Shown in pieces: positions 1 through 7,289 of a stretch of DNA of 64,000 bases; the stretch's first letter is position 1; each line of letters starts with the position of its first letter. Below the pieces are notes generated by a model. That model searched no databases, was not told the origin of the DNA, and saw only the letters and a program-made list of their open reading frames with translations. The translations under genes and the position numbers were made by a program. The DNA is taken from assembly GCA_016783505.1 (NCBI GenBank), contig JADHWK010000001.1, positions 124,001-188,000 of the forward strand, given 5' to 3'. Source of the DNA: Candidatus Zhuqueibacterota bacterium. GTDB lineage: Bacteria; BS750m-G25.

Positions 1-56
1 TAGTCACTTATCCAGGGTTACTTTTAATATAAAGAAAATCTCCCCCATTCTCAAGT

Positions 57-90
57 AAAAAAAGAAAAACCTTCCTGTACAAGGAAGGCC
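57..90 (-). terminator. Rho-independent terminator
   Basis: On the minus strand a 7-bp stem (CCTTCCT at 82-88 read in reverse, AGGAAGG at 70-76) closes a 5-nt loop and is followed by a run of T with one C, matching the A-rich stretch at 57-69. This is a classical intrinsic terminator. It lies about 65 bp past the end of the transposase relic and may end transcription from the toxin-antitoxin region. Confidence 0.75.
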
Positions 91-155
91 TTGAGTTCAA
101 AATTCCGCTTTTGACTTGTACTGATCCAAATGTCATCCTGAAGCAGATTTTAAAA

Positions 156-692
156 TTACGATTTAAACTTTTTTATGTTTTTTGGATTCTCGGTATCCAG
201 TTCCCTTTTAAGGGAATTGTTTATAACAGATTCCCTAATCTGATTAAATTCCTTCTCGTTACGGATAATATGCTCGTAATAATTACGTTGCCATTTGAAA
301 GTACATAATCCCATTTTACGAATGTTTTTTGTTACGATGGATTTGAATTGTCCGATGATAGAACCAAGGGAATTGGATTGTAATCCAATTGTAGGGGCGA
401 CCCGGCGGGTCGCCCCTACGACATCAATAATCATAATAATCCCATGTAAATGATTAGGCATCACATTAAATTCATCCAATTCTACATTGTCCCGAATTTT
501 GGCCGTCTTTAACCATTCGGCTTTAACCACCTGACCGAATTCATTCAACCGCATTTCGCCATACACAACATCACCAAAAATACATTCCCGATTATGGGTG
601 CATATCGTGATGAAATATACTCCTGCCTGGGAATAATCATAATCTTATAATCGAATGGAACGACGATGATGTTTCTCTGGATTGTATATCAT
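156..692 (-). pseudogene. REP-associated tyrosine transposase (RAYT, Y1_Tnp/IS200-like), broken by a stop codon
   Basis: The reading frame from the ATG at 690-692 to the stop at 156 would give a 178-residue protein of the RAYT family, single-strand DNA transposases that act on REP palindromes. It opens with the family's N-terminal signature (MIYNPEKHHRRSIRL), then meets an in-frame TAA at 645-647, then continues as DYDYSQAGVYFITICTHNR. The metal-binding HxH motif is present (PNHLHG), and a likely catalytic tyrosine sits in QRNYYEHI. The stop falls where family members usually carry lysine or a similar residue, so a single substitution would explain it. A shorter product could start at the GTG at 566-568, but it would lack the first core strand. 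It has its own promoter-distal terminator at 57-90. The middle of the gene contains two perfect palindromes (371-419). Confidence 0.85.
371..419. repeat. Two adjacent palindromes inside the RAYT relic
   Basis: Positions 371-390 form AATTGGATT-gt-AATCCAATT (9-bp arms). Positions 391-419 form a 14-bp-arm hairpin with a single central base (arm GTAGGGGCGACCCG). The second encodes GATRRVAPT within the transposase. It resembles a REP element captured in the coding frame. Confidence 0.7.
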
Positions 693-712
693 TTTTTACG
701 TTGATGATATTG

Positions 713-789
713 TTAATGATCCCCCTCATAAAACGGCTCGATATGCACCAGCATGTCTTCCACCTGGGAAAGCCTTTCTATTTCGAAAG
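713..789 (-). pseudogene. 3' remnant of a second CDF cation-transporter gene
   Basis: Read on the minus strand, this stretch encodes a tail, LSQVEDMLVHIEPFYEGDH, ending in TAA at 713-715. It closely matches the last residues of the intact transporter at 1589-2491 (LSKIEDVLVHVEPFFEGDH), at both protein and DNA level, but with enough differences to be an old paralogue. No transporter sequence is visible upstream; the toxin-antitoxin genes occupy that place, and the remnant overlaps the toxin 3' end by about 12 bp. Confidence 0.7.
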
Positions 790-1272
790 CTCACCGGCTA
801 ATTTGAGAATATCTTCTTTCAATTTGTCACTCAACCGAAATCCCAATCTCAAAAGTTTCTCATTAACTTCAGACACAGATTCAATGTGTCCCTGCATTTT
901 TGATTTCAAGATAATTCCGGCCGGGCCGGTAAACCTTAAGCCCCGTAGCTCGACAATACGGCGGGCCAATCGCTCATCAAGAATGATGAGTGACCCTGGC
1001 TTTTCAATGGATAAAGCTAATACTTCAGCTTCACCTAGACCTAAGTCGGTTATCAACTTAAGATATTTAGGAACCTCTACTTTTTGTGCTTGAATCCAAG
1101 GATAGTCTTTAATATCTGGAACATCCTCCCCCTGCAATTTACCTTGCTCTAACTCGTAAACGACTCCTTGGGGAACAATGATAGTACCGTAGAGTTTTTC
1201 GAGCAATTCTAAAAGCCCTAAGCGATGCAAATAGAAAAGGGGCGAAGTATTTACAATTACATGTTCAGGCAT
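778..1272 (-). CDS. DUF3368 PIN-like toxin of a toxin-antitoxin pair
   Basis: This 164-residue protein has the PIN-fold layout of the DUF3368 family, which are putative ribonuclease toxins. An early acidic/Asn element (VIVNTSPLFYLHRLG) is followed by VPQGVVYELEQG, then GLGEAEVLAL, and a LIILDERLARRIVE block carrying the later acidic residues. In the PIN fold these carboxylates hold Mg2+ or Mn2+ for RNA cleavage. The first acidic position reads VNTS rather than the more usual VxDTS, which is common in DUF3368. The ATG overlaps the antitoxin gene by 8 bp, so the two are translationally coupled. The C-terminal end runs into the relic of a CDF gene. RNase activity is inferred from the family. Confidence 0.8.
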   Translation of the reverse strand: MPEHVIVNTSPLFYLHRLGLLELLEKLYGTIIVPQGVVYELEQGKLQGEDVPDIKDYPWIQAQKVEVPKYLKLITDLGLGEAEVLALSIEKPGSLIILDERLARRIVELRGLRFTGPAGIILKSKMQGHIESVSEVNEKLLRLGFRLSDKLKEDILKLAGELSK

Positions 1273-1516
1273 TATGCACGTTTTTCTCTAATTCTTCGAC
1301 TTCCATATCGAATATAGCGACATTATACCGATCGAGGGCTTGGAGAAAACTTACCCGTGAAATACCAGCTAATTCTGCCGCTCGCCATGAAGACAACTTG
1401 CCCAGTTCATATAACTTTGCAGCAGCTGCCATGCGGATCTCTCGACTAAATTCTTCTGGGGTCTCATTGAGGGAGATCAGAACCTCATCGGGATACTCAA
1501 TTTGAATCGTCTTCAT
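1265..1516 (-). CDS. UPF0175 antitoxin
   Basis: This 83-residue protein belongs to the UPF0175 family, the usual partner of DUF3368 toxins. The N-terminal IQIEYPDEVL strand is followed by a helix-turn-helix-like segment (LYELGKLSSWRAAELAGISRVSFLQALDRY), which suggests DNA binding and autoregulation. The C-terminal tail (EVEELEKNV) would contact the toxin. The ATG at 1516 has a good ribosome-binding site (AAGGAG at 1522-1527, 5-nt spacing). It is the first gene of a two-gene operon with its own promoter and operator-like palindrome just upstream. Confidence 0.85.
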   Translation of the reverse strand: MKTIQIEYPDEVLISLNETPEEFSREIRMAAAAKLYELGKLSSWRAAELAGISRVSFLQALDRYNVAIFDMEVEELEKNVHNA

Positions 1517-1539
1517 CTTAGCTCCTTGAAATTTTGAGA

Positions 1540-1580
1540 ATTATCTTTATTAGTATACAAAGATAATAAATAAGAATCAA
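1540..1580 (-). promoter_or_regulatory. Promoter and operator-like palindrome of the toxin-antitoxin operon
   Basis: On the minus strand TTGATT (1575-1580) and TATACT (1552-1557) are separated by 17 bp, a near-consensus sigma-70 type promoter. A perfect 9-bp inverted repeat, ATTATCTTT (1540-1548) and AAAGATAAT (1559-1567), brackets the -10 element. This is where an autoregulating antitoxin would bind. The binding is inferred. Confidence 0.65.
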
Positions 1581-1588
1581 CTATTTTT

Positions 1589-2491
1589 TTAATGATCCCC
1601 TTCAAAAAAAGGCTCCACATGCACCAGCACGTCTTCTATCTTAGAAAGACGATACTTCATGTGATTTTTCACTTCGGTTGCCATAAAATGGCTGTCCTGC
1701 ACGGAAACGTCCTTTCCCGCCTCCACATGAATGTCCACCAGATACCCCAGCCCGCTCTTCCTCACCCTCAGCTTCTCCACCCCCATCACCCCTTCCACCT
1801 CGAGGGCCAGCCTGCGGATATCGTCCAATAGGGCTTGCTCTGGCTGTCTGTCCATCAGCTCCCGGGAACTGGAGAGACCGATCTTTATCCCCACATAGAT
1901 GATCATTGCTGAGATGAACCCGGCGGCGATGTGGTCCAGAGCCTGCCAGCCTGAGCCCCCCAGCATGGCCCCGCCGATGCCCAGGAAGGCGGCCGCTGAA
2001 GAAATGCTATCCGTCCGGTGGTGCCAGGCATCAGCCATCAGGGAGGAGCTGCCCAGCTTCCGGGCCAGGTCCTTCTTATATCGGAAAAGCCATTCCTTGA
2101 CAAAGATAGAAAACGCCACTGTTCCCAGAGCTAAGAAAGTAGGAACGTTGTATTCCCCACCGGCCCGGAGGGTGCGCCAGGCAGAGAGGCCTATTTCTAA
2201 TCCGATGAAGACCAAAAAAACGGCCACCACCAGCCCGGCGATGGACTCAGCCCGGCCGTGACCGTAGGGGTGGTCCCTGTCTGCAGGCTTGGCGGCGATC
2301 TTCATCCCCACCAGCACGGTGACCGAGGAGAAGATGTCAGTAGCCGAGTGGACGGCATCGGCGATCAGGGCACTTGAATGCCCCACCACCCCTGCCCATA
2401 ACTTGATAACCGTAAGGAAGAAATTCCCCCCAATCCCCACCCAGGCCCCTTTCTTCCCCCGCTGATATTTCTCAAATCTTTTCTCATTCAT
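1589..2491 (-). CDS. Cation diffusion facilitator (CDF) family efflux transporter
   Basis: This 300-residue inner-membrane protein exports divalent metals (Zn2+, Fe2+, Mn2+ or similar) in exchange for protons. The metal-site helices are visible: ALIADAVHSATD (about residues 41-52) in TM2 and ADAWHHRTDSISS in TM5, with the family loop DHPYGHGRAES between TM2 and TM3. Six hydrophobic segments fill residues 15-215, and the soluble ferredoxin-like cytoplasmic domain ends in EDVLVHVEP. The length is normal for the family. The ATG at 2489-2491 overlaps the end of the M49 gene by 8 bp, so the two are co-translated. The metal cannot be assigned from sequence. A degraded second copy of its 3' end lies at 713-789. 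Confidence 0.9.
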   Translation of the reverse strand: MNEKRFEKYQRGKKGAWVGIGGNFFLTVIKLWAGVVGHSSALIADAVHSATDIFSSVTVLVGMKIAAKPADRDHPYGHGRAESIAGLVVAVFLVFIGLEIGLSAWRTLRAGGEYNVPTFLALGTVAFSIFVKEWLFRYKKDLARKLGSSSLMADAWHHRTDSISSAAAFLGIGGAMLGGSGWQALDHIAAGFISAMIIYVGIKIGLSSSRELMDRQPEQALLDDIRRLALEVEGVMGVEKLRVRKSGLGYLVDIHVEAGKDVSVQDSHFMATEVKNHMKYRLSKIEDVLVHVEPFFEGDH

Positions 2492-4511
2492 AATTATAAA
2501 TAGGCTGTGGTTCCCTTTTCCCCGAAAACTCCAGCATCTGGGTCATAAAATCCATAGGGTAGGATATCTTAACATCGGTGATGGTGCCGAATTTGTTCCT
2601 GACCGGGTTCAGCCGGGGCATAACCATGGCCGTGTAGCGGGGCAGGTCAATGGCCTTCACCCTCCCGATAACCTCATCCCTCCAGACGGGGTCGAACTTG
2701 ACACCGTAGCTATTCACCAACTTTTTAATGGCCTGGTAATCCCCCTCGGCCTTGATCCGCTGAAGTTCTATCAACAGTTCACCCACCCCTTGATGGAATC
2801 TTTTCAAATCATTTATATATAAATATATTTTTCCATCCTTTTTTAAGGGTTCTACGGCCCCGGTTTCTTCCATGAGGTAGTTCACAATTAGATGCTGGCC
2901 CCGGTCGTGGTCTTCTTCTAACTGGTCCCCTTCGGGCACCCCCCTCAGGATTAACAGATCGTTGCGAACGTAGCGCCTGGCGGCGGCCTCAGCGCAGCGG
3001 GGATCGGGAATGACCCCGAGGGCCATCAAGGTGTCGTCGAAGATGTGCCATAATGCACACAGGTCGGCCCGGGCCTCCTCAACGGTAGAGGCATATTCCT
3101 TCAGGTAAACGTCGGGGTCAAACCGCAGGGTGTCAGCGACCCTGCCCGATCCGTGGCCGACCACCTCATGCATGGCAATCAATGCGTTAGCCCCATCAGC
3201 GCCAAAGTCCTTGAGGAGCTGGACCTCCTCAGGGGTGGGATGAAACTCGTCGACCACCCGCCCCTGGCTGACCCCCCGGAAAGCGTCCATCACATTGGCG
3301 AGGAAGAAGTTTTTACACCCGTAATTCTCCCGGATCTCCTCATCGTTGGGCAGGTTGATCCCGGCCATACACAGGGGACCGGCGTCTCCCGTGCCCATAA
3401 TCACCTGGTAGGCTTTAGCCACCGGGGGATGGAACTCCTTTTTTTTATATCTCTCCGCCCAGGGGGCTTTTCGCTCGAAGTATGCGGCGTTCTCAACCAA
3501 GGTGCGCATGAGCCTGCTTCGGTCGGGGTCCACAAAACCCACCAATCCTTCGTATTCCCCCTTCCGGGCCCGGGGGTCCATGTAGACTTCGATGAACCCG
3601 TTAATGGTTTCCACTGGGGGGGAATCGGCCACCCAGGCGATGTTGTATTTGCGAAAATCCTCGGGATCGCCGGTGCGATAGTAATCAATTAGATGCCCAA
3701 GGGCCTCCCGCTGCTTGGGATTAGCGTAGAGGAGGGCGTCTTCCAGGTGATCAATAATCCTGGAGATCTCCTCCGCATACAATCCCGGGGGAACGGTATC
3801 GTTCCCCGCCCGGTAGACCTGTTCGGCAATGACCCCATCCACCTTGACCACCCTGGAATTTAAGGGATAACGTTCGGGATAGTTGTCAACTTCTTCTAAG
3901 GTCACCCCTTCATAAAAATTGTTAGCACTCCCGGTAAGGAGGTCTTCCCCCGAGTGGGGGGATTTGTTGGTCTGAATCGGCTCATAGTTAGGATCGAAGA
4001 GGGTGCGCTCGAGTATCCTAAGTTTGTCGTTTAACCCCTTTTCGTCCTCAGCACCCAGGTCGGCACCGTTCCCCAGCGCCGTCCAAGCTGCCTGGTAGAG
4101 TTCATCAAAAATAAAGTCAGGGACGAATTTACGGGATATGTTGGAATCATAGTTACCCGTGTGAACCCAGAAGAGCTTAAGGTAGGCGGTGATTTTATCC
4201 ATCAGGGTGGAATCAATCCCGCCAGAATGGGTTACGATCTCCTCCATCATGTCCCGAATTTCTAAGGCGTGGCGGTGGTTCTGGTCATAGGCAATGTCCC
4301 GGCCGGCCAAGGCCGCCTGGTAAAGGTGATAGGCCAGGATTTTATCATTTAGACTCAACTCTTCAAACCCGTCGGCGTATAGCTGGGCAAAGGCCACATC
4401 CCCCAAGCGTTCCAAAAGATACTGTCTGGGTTTCTCGCGCCTGGCACAGCCAAAGAATAGTAAAAAAATGAAAAGAATGAAAATGTTAATCCTGAAAAAT
4501 TTCTTCACCAT
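2484..4511 (-). CDS. M49 (dipeptidyl-peptidase III-like) zinc peptidase, lipoprotein
   Basis: This 675-residue enzyme probably removes dipeptides from peptide N-termini. The M49 zinc motif HEXXGH is present as HEVVGH (residues 448-453) and the second motif as EEARAD (478-483), which supplies the third zinc-binding glutamate. Eukaryotic DPP III is cytosolic. This one opens with a basic, strongly hydrophobic leader ending in the lipobox FFGC (Cys at about residue 22), so it should be anchored in the cell envelope facing the periplasm or surface. The start has an AGGAG site 5 nt before the ATG. It is followed, with overlap, by the CDF transporter. The role in peptide scavenging is inferred. Confidence 0.88.
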   Translation of the reverse strand: MVKKFFRINIFILFIFLLFFGCARREKPRQYLLERLGDVAFAQLYADGFEELSLNDKILAYHLYQAALAGRDIAYDQNHRHALEIRDMMEEIVTHSGGIDSTLMDKITAYLKLFWVHTGNYDSNISRKFVPDFIFDELYQAAWTALGNGADLGAEDEKGLNDKLRILERTLFDPNYEPIQTNKSPHSGEDLLTGSANNFYEGVTLEEVDNYPERYPLNSRVVKVDGVIAEQVYRAGNDTVPPGLYAEEISRIIDHLEDALLYANPKQREALGHLIDYYRTGDPEDFRKYNIAWVADSPPVETINGFIEVYMDPRARKGEYEGLVGFVDPDRSRLMRTLVENAAYFERKAPWAERYKKKEFHPPVAKAYQVIMGTGDAGPLCMAGINLPNDEEIRENYGCKNFFLANVMDAFRGVSQGRVVDEFHPTPEEVQLLKDFGADGANALIAMHEVVGHGSGRVADTLRFDPDVYLKEYASTVEEARADLCALWHIFDDTLMALGVIPDPRCAEAAARRYVRNDLLILRGVPEGDQLEEDHDRGQHLIVNYLMEETGAVEPLKKDGKIYLYINDLKRFHQGVGELLIELQRIKAEGDYQAIKKLVNSYGVKFDPVWRDEVIGRVKAIDLPRYTAMVMPRLNPVRNKFGTITDVKISYPMDFMTQMLEFSGKREPQPIYNYE

Positions 4512-4583
4512 AAAATCTCCTGTTAATAACCAGAATTAGGTAAAAGTTTTTGCTTTGTTTCTATTTGAGCAGGGTCAATTCCC

Positions 4584-4629
4584 CAGAACCGACTCTTTAG
4601 AGCGGTTCTTAAAAGTAACCCCTAAATTC
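4584..4629. repeat. Dispersed hairpin repeat, copy 1 (other copy 16557-16604)
   Basis: A short hairpin with arms AGAACC and GGTTCT around CTCTTTAGAGC is followed by an A-rich tail and CCCTAAATT. The same unit recurs at 16557-16604 with a few substitutions. It lies in the gap between the M49 and nuclease genes. Confidence 0.6.
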
Positions 4630-4686
4630 TCAAGCCTTTCTTCTCTAAGAGGCCCTATGCGTCAAGGATCCAGAATGGCCTGTCTC

Positions 4687-5046
4687 TCAATAATCTAATT
4701 TTTCGGCCAGACCCTTTTTGAGAAGCAGTTCATTGAGACAGGTTCCCCGTTCCAGAATTTCCCGGTAGGATTTTGTTCGTTTATTGAGAAAAAACACGTC
4801 GGCGATATATCGCCCATATTTGCCCACTTTGTAGGTATTGACGACCACCCTTGCCTTCTCGACCTTTCTCTTGACGAAGGCCTTCGCTTTCAGCCCCTCC
4901 TCGCGCTCAGGTCCCCGGATCTCCGGGGTATTCAGCCCCTTCAGCCGCAGCCTGATGCCAATATTGACCTTAAATCCCAGATCAACTTCTACATCCAGGG
5001 TATCCCCATCCACTACCTTTGTAACCGTGCCTTTATATTGGTACAT
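4687..5046 (-). CDS. Thermonuclease (staphylococcal nuclease-like) domain protein
   Basis: This is a 119-residue single SNase domain starting at the ATG at 5044-5046 (MYQYKGTV). An upstream in-frame TTG at 5067 would add seven unlikely residues. The catalytic pattern is complete: VVDGDTLDVEV gives the Ca2+-binding aspartate, RLRLKGLNTPE the first arginine and the glutamate, and KYGRYIADVF the second arginine. These enzymes cleave DNA and RNA phosphodiesters in a Ca2+-dependent way. No signal peptide is seen, which is unusual for secreted nucleases and suggests a cytoplasmic enzyme or non-classical export. It sits 29 bp from the nitroreductase stop codon region and probably shares its transcript. 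Confidence 0.85.
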   Translation of the reverse strand: MYQYKGTVTKVVDGDTLDVEVDLGFKVNIGIRLRLKGLNTPEIRGPEREEGLKAKAFVKRKVEKARVVVNTYKVGKYGRYIADVFFLNKRTKSYREILERGTCLNELLLKKGLAEKLDY

Positions 5047-5075
5047 AGGAATCTCTTTTTTATACAATTAAAATC

Positions 5076-5645
5076 CTATTGATATTTCCCACCGAACCCG
5101 TTAAACCAGACGATGTCATCAAGGGCTCTTCTCCGCTTCTCTTTCAACGTTCGTCCCTCATAATAACCCATGGCGATGAGGGCAACGACCTTATATTTCG
5201 ATGGAATCCTTAGAAATTTACGGGCCCGTTTGGCGTTAAACCAGCCGATCCAGCAGGTCCCCAGTCCCAGTTCCTGTGCCTGAAGGACGATGTGCTCACC
5301 GGCGATACCGATGTCAATGAGATAATATTGGGTTCCCTGGATCTGTTTGCCGATCCGGTTGGCGATGATGTCCAAGCGGGCCGGGATAACGATGAGGACG
5401 GGTGCTTTGGCAGCGAACCTGGTGGGCGAATAGATACCTGCAAAGGCTTCGCTGGCAAACGCTTCTTTCACTTTGGGATCATCCAGAACGATGAACCGCC
5501 ACGGCTCCACGTTGTCCGCCGACGGAGCCAGTCGGGCAGCCTCCAGACAGGTCAGAATCTTCTCCCGCTCCACCGGCCTTTTAAAATATTTCCGGATGCT
5601 CCGGCGACCCCGAACCAATCTTTGAAAGGGGGTAATACTGTTCAT
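5076..5645 (-). CDS. Nitroreductase family FMN oxidoreductase
   Basis: This 189-residue protein has the family's FMN-binding opening RGRRSIRKYFKRPVE (about residues 12-26), a SADNVEPWRFIVLDD segment, and the GLGTCWIGWFN segment near residue 125 that lies over the flavin. Members reduce nitro groups, quinones or related electrophiles using NAD(P)H. The substrate cannot be assigned. The length is standard. The ATG at 5643-5645 has no strong ribosome-binding site. Confidence 0.88.
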   Translation of the reverse strand: MNSITPFQRLVRGRRSIRKYFKRPVEREKILTCLEAARLAPSADNVEPWRFIVLDDPKVKEAFASEAFAGIYSPTRFAAKAPVLIVIPARLDIIANRIGKQIQGTQYYLIDIGIAGEHIVLQAQELGLGTCWIGWFNAKRARKFLRIPSKYKVVALIAMGYYEGRTLKEKRRRALDDIVWFNGFGGKYQ

Positions 5646-5966
5646 AAGATCACTATTTTGCGAAAAAGTTTACCTTTATATTTTATAACAGTACAGCCAC
5701 ATATTCCCGAAGCTTCGGGAACAAAGATAGATAAGAAACTTGAATAAGGTTGAACGCTAATTGCTGATTGTTGACTGCTAATTGCTGAGCGCTTTTCGTT
5801 TCGATGTAGCTCCCTGCCTGCGGCAGGCAGGCGTGCTAAACTGTTACTTTAACGTCTCGTCCCGAATATTCGGGATAAGAATTAGCTACAAGAAATTAAC
5901 GGGTTGTCTCAGGGATTCTCCAAACCTTGGGATTGATAAAGTTGCCCAGAAGGGGCTAAGTTCTGT
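5646..5966. repeat. Gene-free stretch packed with palindromic repeats
   Basis: There is no gene here. It holds an 18-bp perfect palindrome TTCCCGAAGCTTCGGGAA (5704-5721); a direct repeat of AATTGCTG-type sequence (5754-5788) that recurs near 48169-48198; a 9-bp-arm hairpin CCTGCCTGC/GCAGGCAGG (5813-5831); TCCCGAATATTCGGGA (5860-5875) inside a longer unit starting TTTAACGTCTCG (5848) that recurs at 50023; and a block ending GAAGGGGCTAAGTTCT (about 5908-5965) that recurs at 50279-50341. Confidence 0.7.
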
Positions 5967-6254
5967 TCAACCAGCGATCTCCACCCGCAATTTAATCTCC
6001 CTCAGGATATCGGCCACCCGCTGACACTTTTCAAATCCCCCGGCGTAGGCAATAGCTTTTCCTTTCGTATGGGCTTCCCAGGCGATGCTTTCAGCTTTAG
6101 CCCGACCGCAGCCGGTGGCCTTCCGTAATTGCCCGATGACCTCCTCAAAGGTGTGAAAATCATCGTTATATAGAATGACCTTGAACGGTTCCCCCAGTCC
6201 GCTTCCCGAGGTGGTAGTAGTCTCCGGTAGTTCAAGCTCTGGGCCAGCCATCAT
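5967..6254 (-). CDS. clpS: ATP-dependent Clp protease adaptor ClpS
   Basis: This 95-residue protein has the ClpS core. [21 protein letters not shown] (about residues 23-43) contains the NDD signature that helps hold N-degron side chains. It is followed by [23 protein letters not shown], equivalent to the MLxxHxxGxxxx strand of the family. ClpS delivers proteins with destabilising N-terminal residues to the ClpAP unfoldase-protease. The N-terminal extension that enters ClpA is short and low in complexity ([12 protein letters not shown]), as expected. Its ATG overlaps the YjbQ stop codon (ATGA), so translation is coupled. No clpA is present in the window. Confidence 0.85.
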   Translation of the reverse strand: MMAGPELELPETTTTSGSGLGEPFKVILYNDDFHTFEEVIGQLRKATGCGRAKAESIAWEAHTKGKAIAYAGGFEKCQRVADILREIKLRVEIAG

Positions 6255-6664
6255 TCTCCCATTACCTTGATCAGCAGCCGTTTACGCCGCTGACCGTCGA
6301 ACTCGGCGTAGAAGATCTGCTGCCAGGGGCCTAAATCGAGACGGCCATCGGTCACCGGAACGATCACCTGATGGCCGATCAACAGGTTCTTCAGGTGGCT
6401 GTCCCCGTTGGTCTCCCCGGTCCGGTGGTGACGGTAATCGGGCCTGAAGGGGGCCAGCTCCTCCAGCCAGTCATCCATGTCCTGAATGATTCCCTCCTCA
6501 GCATCATTGACGTAAACCCCAGCGGTGATGTGCATGGCCGAGACCAGGATCATCCCCTCTTTTATTCCGCTCTTCTTCAACACCCGATCTACCTCGTGGG
6601 TAATGTTGATATATTCTCGATGCTTCCGGGTATTGAACCACAGGTATTCGGTTAGAAACTTCAT
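6251..6664 (-). CDS. YjbQ/UPF0047 family protein
   Basis: This 137-residue member of the YjbQ family has the family signature intact: [39 protein letters not shown], and [19 protein letters not shown]. Family members form trimers. Some show weak thiamine-phosphate synthase activity, and the physiological role is unsettled. The ATG has a GGAAGAAAG ribosome-binding stretch. Its stop overlaps the clpS start. Confidence 0.85.
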   Translation of the reverse strand: MKFLTEYLWFNTRKHREYINITHEVDRVLKKSGIKEGMILVSAMHITAGVYVNDAEEGIIQDMDDWLEELAPFRPDYRHHRTGETNGDSHLKNLLIGHQVIVPVTDGRLDLGPWQQIFYAEFDGQRRKRLLIKVMGE

Positions 6665-6697
6665 CTTTCTTCCTCAAATAATTTGTCAAGATCTTCG

Positions 6698-6742
6698 TTG
6701 TCTCAAGGTTGCACCATGAGACCCCATTGGTTACCTTTAGGT
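6698..6742. repeat. TTGCTTCAAGG-family dispersed repeat, copy 1
   Basis: This is TTGTCTCAAGGTTGCACC followed by ATGAGAC and, after a short spacer, ACCTTTAGGTT. The first and second parts are partly self-complementary. Related copies lie at 7272-7289, 8119-8163 and 54941-54982, and a partial copy at 43479-43496. Confidence 0.65.
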
Positions 6743-6750
6743 TAATAAAA

Positions 6751-7245
6751 TTACCTTCTGATAAACCCAAACGCCCTTTCCACCGCCCCTTTTGGACTGT
6801 CGGCTTCAACAAAGAGTGGTGATTTCGGAAATCCTTCCCGGTGAAATCCCCAGGTTTTCAGGCCTACTACCGGGGTGTCATTTTTTAGGGCCAGGGCAAT
6901 TTCCGATAGGGTCCCATACCCCCCAGAGACGGCGATCACCACATCGGCGGTTTTGACGTTGATGGCATTGCGGGCATCCCCCAGCCCGGTGAAGATGGGG
7001 ATGTCTATGTAGGGATTTGGAGGGGATTCGGAGACGTTGCCCCCAGGCATTATCCCGATAGTTAGTCCCCCTGCTTCCCGGGCCCCCTTAGCCGTTCCCT
7101 CCATCACCCCTCCGCGGCCCCCGCAGAGGAGCACCGCCCCCCGCTCGGCAATTAACCTTCCCACCTGCCTGGCCAATTCATAAATCTCCCCATCGCATTG
7201 ACTGCCCCCCATCACCCCGATAATGGGTTTTCTGCCTGATATCAT
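6751..7245 (-). CDS. LOG-like (TIGR00725 type) nucleotide-binding family protein
   Basis: This roughly 164-residue Rossmann-like protein has GVMGGSQ near the N-terminus, LLCGGRGGVMEGTAKGA in the middle, and SGGYGTLSEIALAL, the family equivalent of the PGGxGTxxE motif of lysine decarboxylase-like/LOG proteins. LOG enzymes release cytokinin-like bases from nucleotides, whereas the TIGR00725 branch has no proven substrate. I chose the ATG at 7243-7245; a GTG two codons upstream is also possible. Confidence 0.78.
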   Translation of the reverse strand: MISGRKPIIGVMGGSQCDGEIYELARQVGRLIAERGAVLLCGGRGGVMEGTAKGAREAGGLTIGIMPGGNVSESPPNPYIDIPIFTGLGDARNAINVKTADVVIAVSGGYGTLSEIALALKNDTPVVGLKTWGFHREGFPKSPLFVEADSPKGAVERAFGFIRR

Positions 7246-7271
7246 TTTCACCCAAATTTCTTACTAGCTTG

Positions 7272-7289
7272 TTGCTTCAAGGTTGCACC
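7272..7289. repeat. TTGCTTCAAGG-family dispersed repeat, partial copy 2
   Basis: This is an exact TTGCTTCAAGGTTGCACC that ends at the stop codon of the PAP2 gene. Only the left half of the unit is present. Confidence 0.6.

Noticed and set aside
111-308. 65-residue plus-strand frame
   Set aside because: It is antisense to the 3' end of the transposase relic and shows no family match.
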